From Paenibacillus sp. Soil750 (GTDB taxonomy: Bacteria; Bacillota; Bacilli; Paenibacillales; NBRC-103111), in the NCBI RefSeq assembly GCF_001428045.1, contig NZ_LMSD01000006.1, positions 62,001 through 126,000 of the forward strand: a stretch of DNA of 64,000 nt, given 5' to 3'. Under the pieces are notes generated by a model. That model was given only the letters and a program-made list of their open reading frames with translations, was not told where the DNA came from and ran no database searches. Numbering within the stretch: position 1 is the stretch's first letter; every line of letters starts with the position of its first letter. Below are positions 43,499-52,010 of this stretch, one piece after another. The position numbers were made by a program, and so were the translations under genes.

Positions 43499-44190
43499 GC
43501 GCAAAGAAAATCATGATCGTCGACGATGAGCCGAAAATCATTCGGTTTATCGCGGCGAATCTCAAATCGTTAGGATTCGAAACGGTGGCCTGTCAGAACG
43601 GGGCCGAGGCTCTGGAGAAGGCAGAAGCCGTTGATCCAGATTTAATTTTGCTAGATCTGATGATGCCAGGGATGGATGGCTTCGAAGTATTGCGCAGACT
43701 GCGTACTTATTCCAGCGTGCCTGTTATTATGCTAACAGCAAGGAGCAATGGTGCGGATAAAGTGCAGGGGTTGAATCTCGGTGCAGATGATTATTTGACC
43801 AAGCCGTTTTCGTTGGACGAGTTGTTTGCCAGAGTCAATGCCGTGCTGCGTCGCTTGGATGGACGTATGCCTGCACCATCTACAGTAAGCGAACTGAACG
43901 TTGGGCCTGTGAACGTCAATTTAGCTCAGCGCCGAATTTGGGTTAGCGAAGCGGAAGTGAAATTCACCGAGACAGAGTATAATCTGTTCGTTCTTCTCTT
44001 GCAGCATGAAGGCAAAGTAATGACGCATGAGCAGTTGTTGAGTGAGATTTGGGGAAGTGAGTATCGCGATGAGGTCGAGTATTTGCGCGTTACTATCGCG
44101 CGAATTCGGCAGAAGCTGAAGGCACACACCGAAGGGCAGGAATTGATTGTGACCTATCCTGGTGTTGGTTATATGGCGAAGGGGGATTGA
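43495..44190 (+). CDS. OmpR-family response regulator (PhoP/ResD-like)
   Basis: A 231-residue regulator: receiver with IVDDEP, Asp54 in LILLDLMMPG and the LTKPF lysine, then a winged helix (FTETEYNLFVLLLQHEGKVMT, DEVEYLRVTIARIRQKL). Partner of the Cache/PAS kinase. The 11-bp repeat array upstream of the divergent secreted-protein gene is its best candidate target. Confidence 0.93.
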   Translation: MSAKKIMIVDDEPKIIRFIAANLKSLGFETVACQNGAEALEKAEAVDPDLILLDLMMPGMDGFEVLRRLRTYSSVPVIMLTARSNGADKVQGLNLGADDYLTKPFSLDELFARVNAVLRRLDGRMPAPSTVSELNVGPVNVNLAQRRIWVSEAEVKFTETEYNLFVLLLQHEGKVMTHEQLLSEIWGSEYRDEVEYLRVTIARIRQKLKAHTEGQELIVTYPGVGYMAKGD

Positions 44191-44575
44191 TTTTCGGCGA
44201 TACAGGATGAAAGAGGCATTTGAGCAATTCAATACCTACCGAGATACTTTTTTGAAGTTGGCGAAGAATTAGGGCATGATGATGTGTGAAATGCTGGTTG
44301 CGAGTAGAGTAACTACTGTCTTTCAGGTAAGTAAATGGATTTTATACAGTTAAATATTGAGGTTTCCCGAACAAACGCAGATTAGATGGAAAACCTGTAG
44401 TTAATTTCGACCACTTTAGCCGGATATGCACAAAAGAGGCAATATTAACTACCTATTTTCCAGTTAAATCGATTATTATAAGAAATTTGGCCTAAATAGC
44501 TGTATATTATCCAGTTAATCAGATTTGTGAATCATGACTGTCTCCAAACCTAGGAACTCCAAGGATCGGCTAAGA
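44191..44575. repeat. Gene-free stretch with TCCAGTTAA-type repeats
   Basis: About 385 bases between a plus-strand regulator and a minus-strand lipoprotein gene. Three related units are seen: GGAAAACCTGTAGTTAAT (inverted, about 44388-44405), AACTACCTATTTTCCAGTTAA (about 44447-44467, stated here only as a location) and AGCTGTATATTATCCAGTTAA (about 44498-44518). A 21-codon frame at 44208-44273 has no support. No strong terminator seen. Confidence 0.5.
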
Positions 44576-45751
44576 CTAGTTATTCGTCAAAAGCTGCACA
44601 TCCAGCGGATAATCGGGCAGCTCGAATTCGCGTGTCGTGCCTGCTGACAGGTCGACTACCGTCATCCCATTCCAGCCCGTATCCGCATAAGTGACGCCTC
44701 CTGTGAGATAGGCATAACGTCCATCGGCGCTGCTAGCGACCATTTGGTGCATGCGGGCTAATGGAATAATCTTTTCCTTATACGTATTGGCGTCGAGTAT
44801 GGTCAAATTAGGCTTGCCCGTTGCACTGCCTGCTGAACCGATGCCAACGATCAGCAGCTGCTTGCCGTCTGGGGTGAGCGTGACACCTTCCTGATGCGTG
44901 TTCCCCGTCAAGGGTTCGGTGGTGTAGCTGCCGCTCTTCGGATCAAGCACTACAAGGCCACGGCCTTGGTAAGGCAGAAGTAAGCGGCCATCTGCCCGGA
45001 CGACGGCGTAGTGCGGCTTCTCGAAGCCGCCTTTACCGAAAGGAGCAGCCTCTAACGTGCGACCTTTTAGTGTAAATGGATCGACAGCCGTCACGGTGTA
45101 GCCGTCATGGTCGATACTATAGACTTCGCGGCCGTCGAGGCTGGTCACGACATCAAAAGGTCGTACGCCAACAGGAAATCGGCCCGTCATTGCGAGCTTT
45201 TCTGTATCTAAGATCTCAAGTTGACTCTTACCTCCATCCAGATAAACACCAACATAAACGAATTTTCCATCTGGAGATACCGCAATTCCCATACCGCCCG
45301 AGCGATATTCACCAAAGCGTGGTTTACCCACATCGGCCTGATAAGGGACAAGAGCAATCCGTGTACGGAGCTTCGTATCGATGACGGCGACGCCTTCAGC
45401 AGTCGACACATAAGTGCGATGATTCGGCCCCTCTACGATGGCAAAAGGGGCTGTTCCCACGACAAGTTTCTCCATGCGGCCTGAAGCAGGATCGAGGAAG
45501 GACATATAGTCACTTTTCGAATGCGAAACCATCAGGGTTGTGACTGTAGCGGCTGGCGAAGGCTTTGCAGTCGCAGGTAAGGAACTTGTCACTGGCGTTT
45601 GTGTTGCCGCAGCAATAGGAGATGGCGTTGCTGTTTTCGTCGGATTGATGCTGTTGACTGCATTCGGCTGTTGGCTGCTGCAGCCAATTAAGACAAGAAA
45701 CAACGTTAGCGGTGTTAAGCTTGCGAATAGAGATTTATTTGTGAATATCAT
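44576..45751 (-). CDS. YVTN-type beta-propeller lipoprotein
   Basis: A 391-residue surface lipoprotein: signal with lipobox LIGC at about 22, a Pro/Thr/Ala-rich linker to about residue 75, then repeated propeller blades of the YVTN/lactonase-like type (MGIAVSPDGKFVYVGVY, RPFDVVTSLDGREVYSID, GVTLTPDGKQLLIVGIG, MVASSADGRYAYLTGG). The ATG at 45751 is chosen because it starts the lipoprotein signal and has GAGGTGA upstream; the frame stays open to 45862. Propellers of this type bind ligands or proteins; no catalytic residues are evident. Confidence 0.85.
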   Translation of the reverse strand: MIFTNKSLFASLTPLTLFLVLIGCSSQQPNAVNSINPTKTATPSPIAAATQTPVTSSLPATAKPSPAATVTTLMVSHSKSDYMSFLDPASGRMEKLVVGTAPFAIVEGPNHRTYVSTAEGVAVIDTKLRTRIALVPYQADVGKPRFGEYRSGGMGIAVSPDGKFVYVGVYLDGGKSQLEILDTEKLAMTGRFPVGVRPFDVVTSLDGREVYSIDHDGYTVTAVDPFTLKGRTLEAAPFGKGGFEKPHYAVVRADGRLLLPYQGRGLVVLDPKSGSYTTEPLTGNTHQEGVTLTPDGKQLLIVGIGSAGSATGKPNLTILDANTYKEKIIPLARMHQMVASSADGRYAYLTGGVTYADTGWNGMTVVDLSAGTTREFELPDYPLDVQLLTNN

Positions 45752-45908
45752 ATAGAAGGTCACCTCTGCATTAAGAGTATAAGAAGAGAATAAGAAGCCT
45801 AGGAAACAACAGTACCTGTGGATAAGTGTAGCAAACAAAGGTAAGGAAGAGAACCTGATCACAGGTCATCTTCCTTATCTTTTTGTTATTTGATTTTATT
45901 ATTTCTGC

Positions 45909-47390
45909 TTACTTTTTCAAGTTTAAAGTGACTCCTGTTGCTGTAGCCCATGCACCCACTGGCGCAACTGTGTACGTCGTATCTGGAACCAACTGAGCAT
46001 TATTGAGAAGCGTGAACGTACCAACGGCACCTTTGCGTGTCGTCAAGCTATATTCAGCAGTCAGAACTGTGCCATCGGCAGCAGTTAGAGTTACGCGGCG
46101 TGAAACGAAAATTTCATCCTTCGGATCTTGCGTTAGTGTAACTGCAATCGTCTTCGCATCTACTGCTGCTGCGGATTGAAGCTGAAGCGGAGCGATTTCT
46201 TTTGCCGTAAAAGTAGGGTTCTTCAAGGTTGCCCAGTCCGCGGAGACTGTATAAGTTACACCTGGATGGAAGGTCTCTCCGTTAGGCAAAATGAACTTAG
46301 GCGCTTGGCGACCATCGGTTGCTTGTGTGAATGGCAAGTAATTAGCCGTCATTGTTGCACCACCCTCAGGGGTGATTTGAACTTGGCGATTACGCATGGA
46401 AGATAAGATTTGGTAGGTCGTGCCATTGTACCGATTATTTTCATCAACGATAAATGAACCTGGACGGCCCTTACTGTAAGCCGCGATCACATAACCATAA
46501 TCTGCAACACCGTCAGTTAGATGGGATTCAACTTCAAATAGATCATTAGCAACCTGAGCCGTGGAATCCAAACGGATTTTCTCTGTGCTAGCTGTGAAAG
46601 TAACGGCAGGTTGGCCTTTATAAGTCAGCGAGTACGTCGTGCCTGCTTTCTGCGTTGGAACCGGTACAATATACGTGGATACAGAGCCTGTTTTTAGGCG
46701 CGGCACGTTATTGATGGCAAGGCCATTGTCAAAAACAAAGTTTTTGGACGCGGGATCCAGCTCTAATTCAGCAGTAGGAATTGGTGCTGAGAAGGTCACC
46801 TGTAGGGAAATAGCATTCAGAACTTCAAGCTTCGTCACACGAACAGGAGCCACTTTCTGAGCTTCAACCAGAAGCAGGGCAGCTTGACCGCGTGTAACTT
46901 GGCTGCTAAGTGAAGCGTAGCTTGGCAACTGGCGAATCGTTGTAACGTCAACTTGAAGGACTTTCGCAATAATGCTGCTTAACTGCTCGGAAGTGATCGT
47001 TTGCGCCCCACCGAATTGCTTGCCAGCCACATCATTCATCGCACCAAGAGCCTGCAAGGAAATCGCGTAGTTATAGTACCAATCTTTTGAACTCACATCT
47101 TGAAAAGGATTAACTGTCGTTGCATCCACAGAAGTGTTTACGTGGAAAGAGAGGGCTACCATTTTGGCAATCTCACTGCGTGTGACCGCTTGATTAGGTT
47201 TGAAGCTATTGTTCTCATAACCGGATAGCACCTGCTGCTGAGCTAATTGCTCAATCGCAGTCTGGATTTGTGCAACACTTGCGGAATCCGTGAAAGGATT
47301 GGCTGCTAGCGCATGGTAAGGTAGAAGGGCGGATAATCCGACAGTTGCTGAAATAGTTAGAGCGGCAAGAACTTTTTGTTTATTTTTCAT
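45909..47390 (-). CDS. S-layer-homology (SLH) domain surface protein
   Basis: A 493-residue exported protein. Signal peptide at about 1-30 (cut after ALA). N-terminal SLH repeats at about 31-85 (NPFTDSASVAQIQTAIEQLA and QAVTRSEIAKMVAL) and 92-150 (NPFQDVSSKDWYYNYAISLQ), with a third weaker one ending VTRGQAALLLVEA. They bind pyruvylated cell-wall polymer. The remaining 300 residues are beta-sandwich-like (VTKLEVLNAISLQVTFSAPI, GVTYTVSADWATL). ATG 47390 follows GAGGAGTG; an in-frame start further upstream (47540) is rejected because it precedes the signal peptide. Confidence 0.88.
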   Translation of the reverse strand: MKNKQKVLAALTISATVGLSALLPYHALAANPFTDSASVAQIQTAIEQLAQQQVLSGYENNSFKPNQAVTRSEIAKMVALSFHVNTSVDATTVNPFQDVSSKDWYYNYAISLQALGAMNDVAGKQFGGAQTITSEQLSSIIAKVLQVDVTTIRQLPSYASLSSQVTRGQAALLLVEAQKVAPVRVTKLEVLNAISLQVTFSAPIPTAELELDPASKNFVFDNGLAINNVPRLKTGSVSTYIVPVPTQKAGTTYSLTYKGQPAVTFTASTEKIRLDSTAQVANDLFEVESHLTDGVADYGYVIAAYSKGRPGSFIVDENNRYNGTTYQILSSMRNRQVQITPEGGATMTANYLPFTQATDGRQAPKFILPNGETFHPGVTYTVSADWATLKNPTFTAKEIAPLQLQSAAAVDAKTIAVTLTQDPKDEIFVSRRVTLTAADGTVLTAEYSLTTRKGAVGTFTLLNNAQLVPDTTYTVAPVGAWATATGVTLNLKK

Positions 47391-47599
47391 CGAGAAACAC
47401 TCCTCAAGTGGATTGGATTTGTTTGTTGCGCTGTTGTCTACAGGACTAAGCTTACTAATTTGCGCATAACAATCGCATAAAAATGAGAGGTGAGACATTA
47501 CAATTTCGTAAAAATGAGTACAGGCTTTTTTATTTTCCACAACATTTTTGCTAATGGTAAAATAGAGCTATCTCAATTTCGAAGGTGGACTGAAACCAA

Positions 47600-48454
47600 T
47601 TGAAGCAGAAGATAGAATATGACAATCTCATTCCAATTAATGCGTATCTTTGGTGTCCAAAACCATATCCACAACCTCTTCATTTCCATTCTAGTTTGGA
47701 AATTGGCTATTGCCTGGGAGGGAGAGGGCAATTCATTTTTGAAAATAAGCTATACGAAGTTCGCAAAGGTGATGTCTTTATTGTCAATAATACAGAACTT
47801 CATATTGCTCAATCCGCGCAGCACGATCCAAGCCGATATATATTTTTGAATTTTGATCCGAGTCTCTTCCTTGAAGAAGATGAAAAATTATTGCTGCCAT
47901 TTGCCTATCGATCGGAGAGATTTGAGAATCATATTGGGGCTGGAACACTGCTTGCACAGCAAATCGGGGTACTCATTCAACAGATTTATGAGGAGCTTGA
48001 TGCAAAGGCTGAGGGTTATCTAACGATTACTCGTTGCAAATTGCTAGAGTTGGGTGTTATCTTGCTTCGCCATTACAGAAGTGCCTTCAGCAATGAGCAA
48101 TGGAAGAATATGTCCAATTCGCAGCGCGAGATCAAAGAAGTGATGCTTTTTGTGAAAGAACGGTATCAAGAGCCCCTTCAACTTACGGATGTTGCTGAGC
48201 ATTTAGGCTGGAGCACCGCGCGGACAAGCCGCCTTTTTAAGGAGCATACAGGTATCAGTTTTATTGCATATATTACACAGCTACGGATTAGCGAAGCGAA
48301 GAAACAGCTTGTCACGAGCCTGGATAGTATCGCGGACATTAGCTTTTCCAGTGGGTTTCAGAGTTTGGCCTCCTTCTATCGCGCCTTTAACTTGGATGCC
48401 GGACTATCCCCTCAGGAATATCGTAAACAATTTGGCGTCAAGCAATTATTTTGA
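47600..48454 (+). CDS. AraC-family regulator with cupin domain
   Basis: A 284-residue regulator: N-terminal cupin-like ligand domain (HFHSSLEIGYCLGGRGQFIF, VRKGDVFIVNNTELH) and a C-terminal double helix-turn-helix at about 185-280 (LQLTDVAEHLGWSTARTSRLF, SIADISFSSGFQSLASFYRAF). The start is TTG at 47600 with GAAGGTGG upstream. It lies 83 bases before an ADP-ribosylglycohydrolase gene and probably controls it. Confidence 0.92.
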   Translation: MKQKIEYDNLIPINAYLWCPKPYPQPLHFHSSLEIGYCLGGRGQFIFENKLYEVRKGDVFIVNNTELHIAQSAQHDPSRYIFLNFDPSLFLEEDEKLLLPFAYRSERFENHIGAGTLLAQQIGVLIQQIYEELDAKAEGYLTITRCKLLELGVILLRHYRSAFSNEQWKNMSNSQREIKEVMLFVKERYQEPLQLTDVAEHLGWSTARTSRLFKEHTGISFIAYITQLRISEAKKQLVTSLDSIADISFSSGFQSLASFYRAFNLDAGLSPQEYRKQFGVKQLF

Positions 48455-48537
48455 GAAGTGTGAAAGAAATTGAGAAGATTCGCTGAGGCCAAATTCGTAT
48501 AATCAGCTTAAAATCTTACATAAAAGGTGGTTTTACG

Positions 48538-49935
48538 ATGGCTGGCTGGGAGCATTTAAAGGGAATTGTACATGCTGAAATCAAACAAAGGGGAGAAGAA
48601 GGTTGCGATGTCAGCGGATTTCTAGACAAGTGGGCTGCAGCCGAGGATGATGACGCGAAGCTAATGGCCGTGTATCAGCAGTTGATGGCGCTTGAAATTC
48701 GTGCAGACTTCCCCTATCAGGAGCCTTCCGACTTGCCTGGCATTCGTGCGACTCGGCCTGAAGGACCTCGCCAATTAACGGCGGATAAATCGGAAGCTGC
48801 ATGGCTCAATCAATTTCAAGGGGCGTGGCTCGGCCGAAGTATCGGGTGTGCACTAGGTAAACCGTTTGAGAATGGTCAATTTATGTATGGCAGTGGTGGA
48901 AGAGACGGATGGAAGAATATTGAGCTATGGTTCAAGGGAGCAGATGCTTGGCCAATTAGCGGATATACCCCAGGGACTTCACGAGCGTCAGCCGAGTATG
49001 ATTTGAAAGTGAATGACTGGTGTCGGAAAAGCTGGAAAGAAAACATTCAGTTTATGGAAACTGACGATGATATCCGTTATACCGTGTTAGGTTTGATTCT
49101 TTTAGAGGAAAAAGGATTGAATTTCGATAGCTGGGATATTGGCAAGCTGTGGCATAAGTACCTTAGCTACCAGCAAGTATGTACAGCAGAGACACAGTCT
49201 TATTTGAATTTCGCCCAGGTGACCTCGCATATGCAAGGTGAACAAACAGAGGACTGGGCACAGAAGAGTGAATGGGTGCGAACTTGGTTAAATCCGTATC
49301 GGGAGTGGATTGGGGCTCAAATTAGAGCCGATGGATTTGCTTACGGTGCGGCGGGAAATCCAGAGCTTGCAGCTGAATTAGCATGGCGGGATGCTTCCTT
49401 TTCCCATGTGAAGAACGGTATTTATGGGGAAATGTTTGTGGCTGCTATGATTGCAGCGGCTTTTAACGAAACCGATAATGAACGCATTGTGGAAATTGGA
49501 CTTAGCGAAATTCCTAGCAATAGCCGCTTGGCTCATGATATTCGACAAGCCGTGGAAATTGCGCGTAAGGCGGTTGATCAATTAGATCTAGTCGAGCGGA
49601 TTTGGAATGCGTTCGAGCACTATCATTGTGTACATACGAACAATAATGCAGCTTTGGTTGCTGCGTCGTTGATCTTTGCTAAGGACGATTTTGAGTTGGC
49701 TATTACGACATCGGTTCTAGGTGGTTGGGATACCGATTGCAATGGCGCTACCGTTGGATCGATTATGGGTGCGAAGCTAGGGGCTGATAAGCTTCCGGCC
49801 TCTTGGGCCGAGCCGCTTAACGATACGTTATATGCAGAGGTGACAGGGTTCCATCCGATCGCAATTTCGGAATGTGCCAATCGCAGCTATGAGGTATTTA
49901 AGAAGATATCGGCTGAATATGCTGCCGGAAAGTAA
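48538..49935 (+). CDS. ADP-ribosylglycohydrolase family protein
   Basis: A 465-residue cytoplasmic protein. A helical N-terminal extension of about 95 residues is followed by the ADP-ribosylglycohydrolase core: FQGAWLGRSIGCALGKPFE, the metal-binding METDDDIRYTVLGL (TDDD is the N-terminal acidic cluster), VAAMIAAAF, and GGWDTDCNGATVGSIMGAKLG (the C-terminal Asp cluster). Both metal sites look intact, so it could remove ADP-ribose from protein or small molecules, or hydrolyse a related glycosidic bond. AAAGGTGG precedes ATG 48538. The AraC gene just upstream suggests an inducible sugar-like substrate. Confidence 0.88.
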   Translation: MAGWEHLKGIVHAEIKQRGEEGCDVSGFLDKWAAAEDDDAKLMAVYQQLMALEIRADFPYQEPSDLPGIRATRPEGPRQLTADKSEAAWLNQFQGAWLGRSIGCALGKPFENGQFMYGSGGRDGWKNIELWFKGADAWPISGYTPGTSRASAEYDLKVNDWCRKSWKENIQFMETDDDIRYTVLGLILLEEKGLNFDSWDIGKLWHKYLSYQQVCTAETQSYLNFAQVTSHMQGEQTEDWAQKSEWVRTWLNPYREWIGAQIRADGFAYGAAGNPELAAELAWRDASFSHVKNGIYGEMFVAAMIAAAFNETDNERIVEIGLSEIPSNSRLAHDIRQAVEIARKAVDQLDLVERIWNAFEHYHCVHTNNNAALVAASLIFAKDDFELAITTSVLGGWDTDCNGATVGSIMGAKLGADKLPASWAEPLNDTLYAEVTGFHPIAISECANRSYEVFKKISAEYAAGK

Positions 49936-49948
49936 CTTTCATGCCTGT

Positions 49949-49978
49949 AAAGACTAGCCTAATGGGCTGGTCTTTTTT
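49949..49978 (+). terminator. Rho-independent terminator
   Basis: AAAGACtAGCC and GGCTgGTCTTT form a stem with a TAAT-containing loop, followed by TTTT. It ends the ADP-ribosylglycohydrolase transcript. Confidence 0.85.
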
Positions 49979-50005
49979 CAACTATGTTCGGTTCACAACT
50001 GGCAA

Positions 50006-50185
50006 AAATGCAAAAAGGCATCCTTTTCAGAGGAATTCATTTCAACGCTTTAAATAAATGCAAAAAGGCATCTTTTGAGGTTGAAAAGGTCAAAACAGTG
50101 CTGAAAATACAGAAATTGATGCCTTCTTGCATCAATTTCACCTGAAATCGTGTATTTAATAGAGAAAAGTTGCTTTTTTGCATTT
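50006..50185. repeat. Repeats of ATGCAAAAAGGCATC type
   Basis: Two direct copies (50006-50022 and 50056-50072), an inverted relative GATGCCTTCTTGCAT (50118-50132) and a further inverted TTTTTTGCATTT (about 50174-50185), all within 180 gene-free bases. Each unit can fold by its own GATGCC/GGCATC ends. Probably a dispersed intergenic repeat. Confidence 0.65.
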
Positions 50186-50295
50186 CTCAGTAGATGGAGA
50201 GTGTGAGAGCCATCCCCTAGTCACATGTAACCACCTTACAAAATCGCAAAAGATACAAGACACGACAGCATTGTTGTTTCGACACCAGAAACGTA

Positions 50296-50357
50296 ACATT
50301 AGAGTCAAGAAGCCAGGATGGTTCGTATCTACGACCTCACATCCTGCTATCTAATGT
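50296..50357 (+). promoter_or_regulatory. Three-tier nested inverted repeat before the amidohydrolase gene
   Basis: Outer arms ACATTAGA (50296-50303) and TCTAATGT (50350-50357); middle arms CAGGATG (50314-50320) and CATCCTG (50340-50346); inner arms TCGTA (50323-50327) and TACGA (50330-50334). All 20 pairs are perfect. It ends 23 bases before the start codon, just ahead of the ribosome site. It is either a structured leader RNA or a compound operator. Confidence 0.65.
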
Positions 50358-50380
50358 AAATTGCTGGAGGGGCAAAAGAT

Positions 50381-51511
50381 ATGCAGACTTCGAATACCGA
50401 CACACAATTAACGGCGGACAAACGTCCGAAGCTGAAACAATCCATTATCGATTGTGACATTCATCATGCAACGGGGTTGGAAGCATTAAAATCCTATATG
50501 CCGCGAGGTTACCAGGAGCTTATGAAGCAATACGGGCCAGCGCTGCCGGGAGGCATGCACTTTAATGGCGGCGTAGGCGGCAGGATGGCTGACGCGTATC
50601 CCGAAGGGGGCGGATCTGCCGGCAGTGATCTGGCCTTGATGCAAAAGCAGCATTTGGACCGCTACAATGTCGAATATGGCATTCTCACAGGGGAAGGCTA
50701 TGCCGTTCATGCGACCCCTAACTATGATTACGCTGCTGCACTCTGCCGAGCGATTAATGAATATACGATTGAGCACTGGCTTTCGCGAGAAAGCAGACTG
50801 CGGGGGTCCGTTTTCATTGCGAAGCAGGCGCCGCAGCTTGCTGCGCAAGAAATTGACCGCGTCGGGGGCCGATCCGACATGGTGCAGGTGGTTGTTTCCA
50901 GCGGCGCTACTCTGCCATATGGAAATAGGCACTATGATCCGATTTATGAGGCCTGCGTTCGCCATAACTTACCCTTCACCATCCATGTTGGATTAGAAGG
51001 TGAAGGCATTAATAGCCCGCATACTGGAGCTGGGTATGTGACGCACTATATTGAGCAGCGTTGCGCGCGTCCTGCGGTCATGGGCGCACATTTGGCCAGC
51101 TTTATCTTCGATGGGGTGTTTGAGCGCTTCCCTACGTTGAAGGTTGTCTTGCAGGAAGCCGGCGTCTTGTGGCTAGCCCCATTCCTGTGGAAGCTGGATC
51201 AAGAATGGAAAGGACTGCGGGTGCAAACGCCATGGGTTCGCAAGAAGCCGAGCGAATATTTCCGAGAGCATGTCCGTGTGACCACACAGCCATTTGAAGA
51301 GACACCGAACCGTGAGATCTTCGATCATTTATTAGAGAGCATCTATGCGAAAGAAACGCTGATGTTTTGCAGTGATTATCCGCATTGGGATTATGATTCA
51401 CCAAGTCAAGCATTGCCCAAACTGGAACCTGAGCTATGGGACAGCATCTACTATCAGAATGCAGCCAAACTATATGGTCTGCCTCCACGCAAAACGGAGG
51501 AGACGAAATGA
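50381..51511 (+). CDS. Amidohydrolase-family (ACMSD-like) metal-dependent hydrolase/decarboxylase
   Basis: A 376-residue enzyme of the amidohydrolase-2 group, which contains decarboxylases and hydrolases of aromatic or amide compounds. Metal-site signatures: IIDCDIHHAT near the N-terminus, LPFTIHVGLEGEG in the middle, MGAHLASFIFDGVFERFP, KVVLQEAGVLWLAPFLWKLD and the C-terminal Asp in FCSDYPHWDYD. CTGGAGGGG lies before ATG 50381. The stop overlaps the Rieske gene start (ATGA). The substrate is unknown; the Rieske partner suggests aromatic or heterocyclic catabolism. Confidence 0.88.
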   Translation: MQTSNTDTQLTADKRPKLKQSIIDCDIHHATGLEALKSYMPRGYQELMKQYGPALPGGMHFNGGVGGRMADAYPEGGGSAGSDLALMQKQHLDRYNVEYGILTGEGYAVHATPNYDYAAALCRAINEYTIEHWLSRESRLRGSVFIAKQAPQLAAQEIDRVGGRSDMVQVVVSSGATLPYGNRHYDPIYEACVRHNLPFTIHVGLEGEGINSPHTGAGYVTHYIEQRCARPAVMGAHLASFIFDGVFERFPTLKVVLQEAGVLWLAPFLWKLDQEWKGLRVQTPWVRKKPSEYFREHVRVTTQPFEETPNREIFDHLLESIYAKETLMFCSDYPHWDYDSPSQALPKLEPELWDSIYYQNAAKLYGLPPRKTEETK

Positions 51512-51888
51512 AGCGAAGCTCGCAGCACATCGTAGGAACAGTAGGGGAGATTCCAACTGGTACGCATAAGATTGTGGAGGTAGAAGGGCGCAGCATAGGT
51601 ATCTACAACATTAATGGCGGCTTTCATGCTCTGCGCAATATTTGCCCTCATCAAGGAGCAGAGTTGTGCAAAGGGTTGGTGACAGCCTATGTGACTTCCG
51701 AAGGACCTGGTGATTTTCAGTTTGATAGGGAAGGTGAAATCGTACGCTGCCCCTGGCATCAGTGGGAATTCGATATCGCATCGGGCTGCATGATCACGGA
51801 TGTGGCCATGCGCACCAAGACGTATGATGTCACGGTAGAGAAATTTGGCGTTTCGATTGAAAATGATCTGATTTTAGTTCATATATAA
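51508..51888 (+). CDS. Rieske [2Fe-2S] ferredoxin-like protein
   Basis: A 126-residue soluble Rieske protein. Cluster ligands are Cys46 and His48 (NICPHQGAELC) and Cys81 and His84 (RCPWHQWEFD), all intact. An extra loop of about 15 residues (VTSEGPGDFQFDREGE) separates the two boxes. Proteins of this size act as ferredoxins for oxygenases or as nitrite-reductase-small-subunit-like partners. No oxygenase gene is adjacent. ATG 51508 overlaps the amidohydrolase stop. Confidence 0.9.
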   Translation: MKRSSQHIVGTVGEIPTGTHKIVEVEGRSIGIYNINGGFHALRNICPHQGAELCKGLVTAYVTSEGPGDFQFDREGEIVRCPWHQWEFDIASGCMITDVAMRTKTYDVTVEKFGVSIENDLILVHI

Positions 51889-51895
51889 GAAAGTA

Positions 51896-51947
51896 AAAAC
51901 CTCTCTCAAACAGGCAGGATCCAATTGCCAAAGAGAGAGGTTTTATT
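51896..51947 (+). terminator. Rho-independent terminator after the Rieske gene
   Basis: AACCTCTCTC pairs with GAGAGAGGTT around a longer loop, followed by TTATTT. Confidence 0.85.
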
Positions 51948-52010
51948 TCGCTTCTGTGCCATATTCAATCATCTTCAGCATTTGCTACAATAGAAGGGAT
52001 AACGGATAGG

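Noticed and set aside
44208-44273. 21-codon frame after the OmpR-type regulator gene
   Set aside because: Reads like a charged helix but is too short, with no good ribosome site or known relative.
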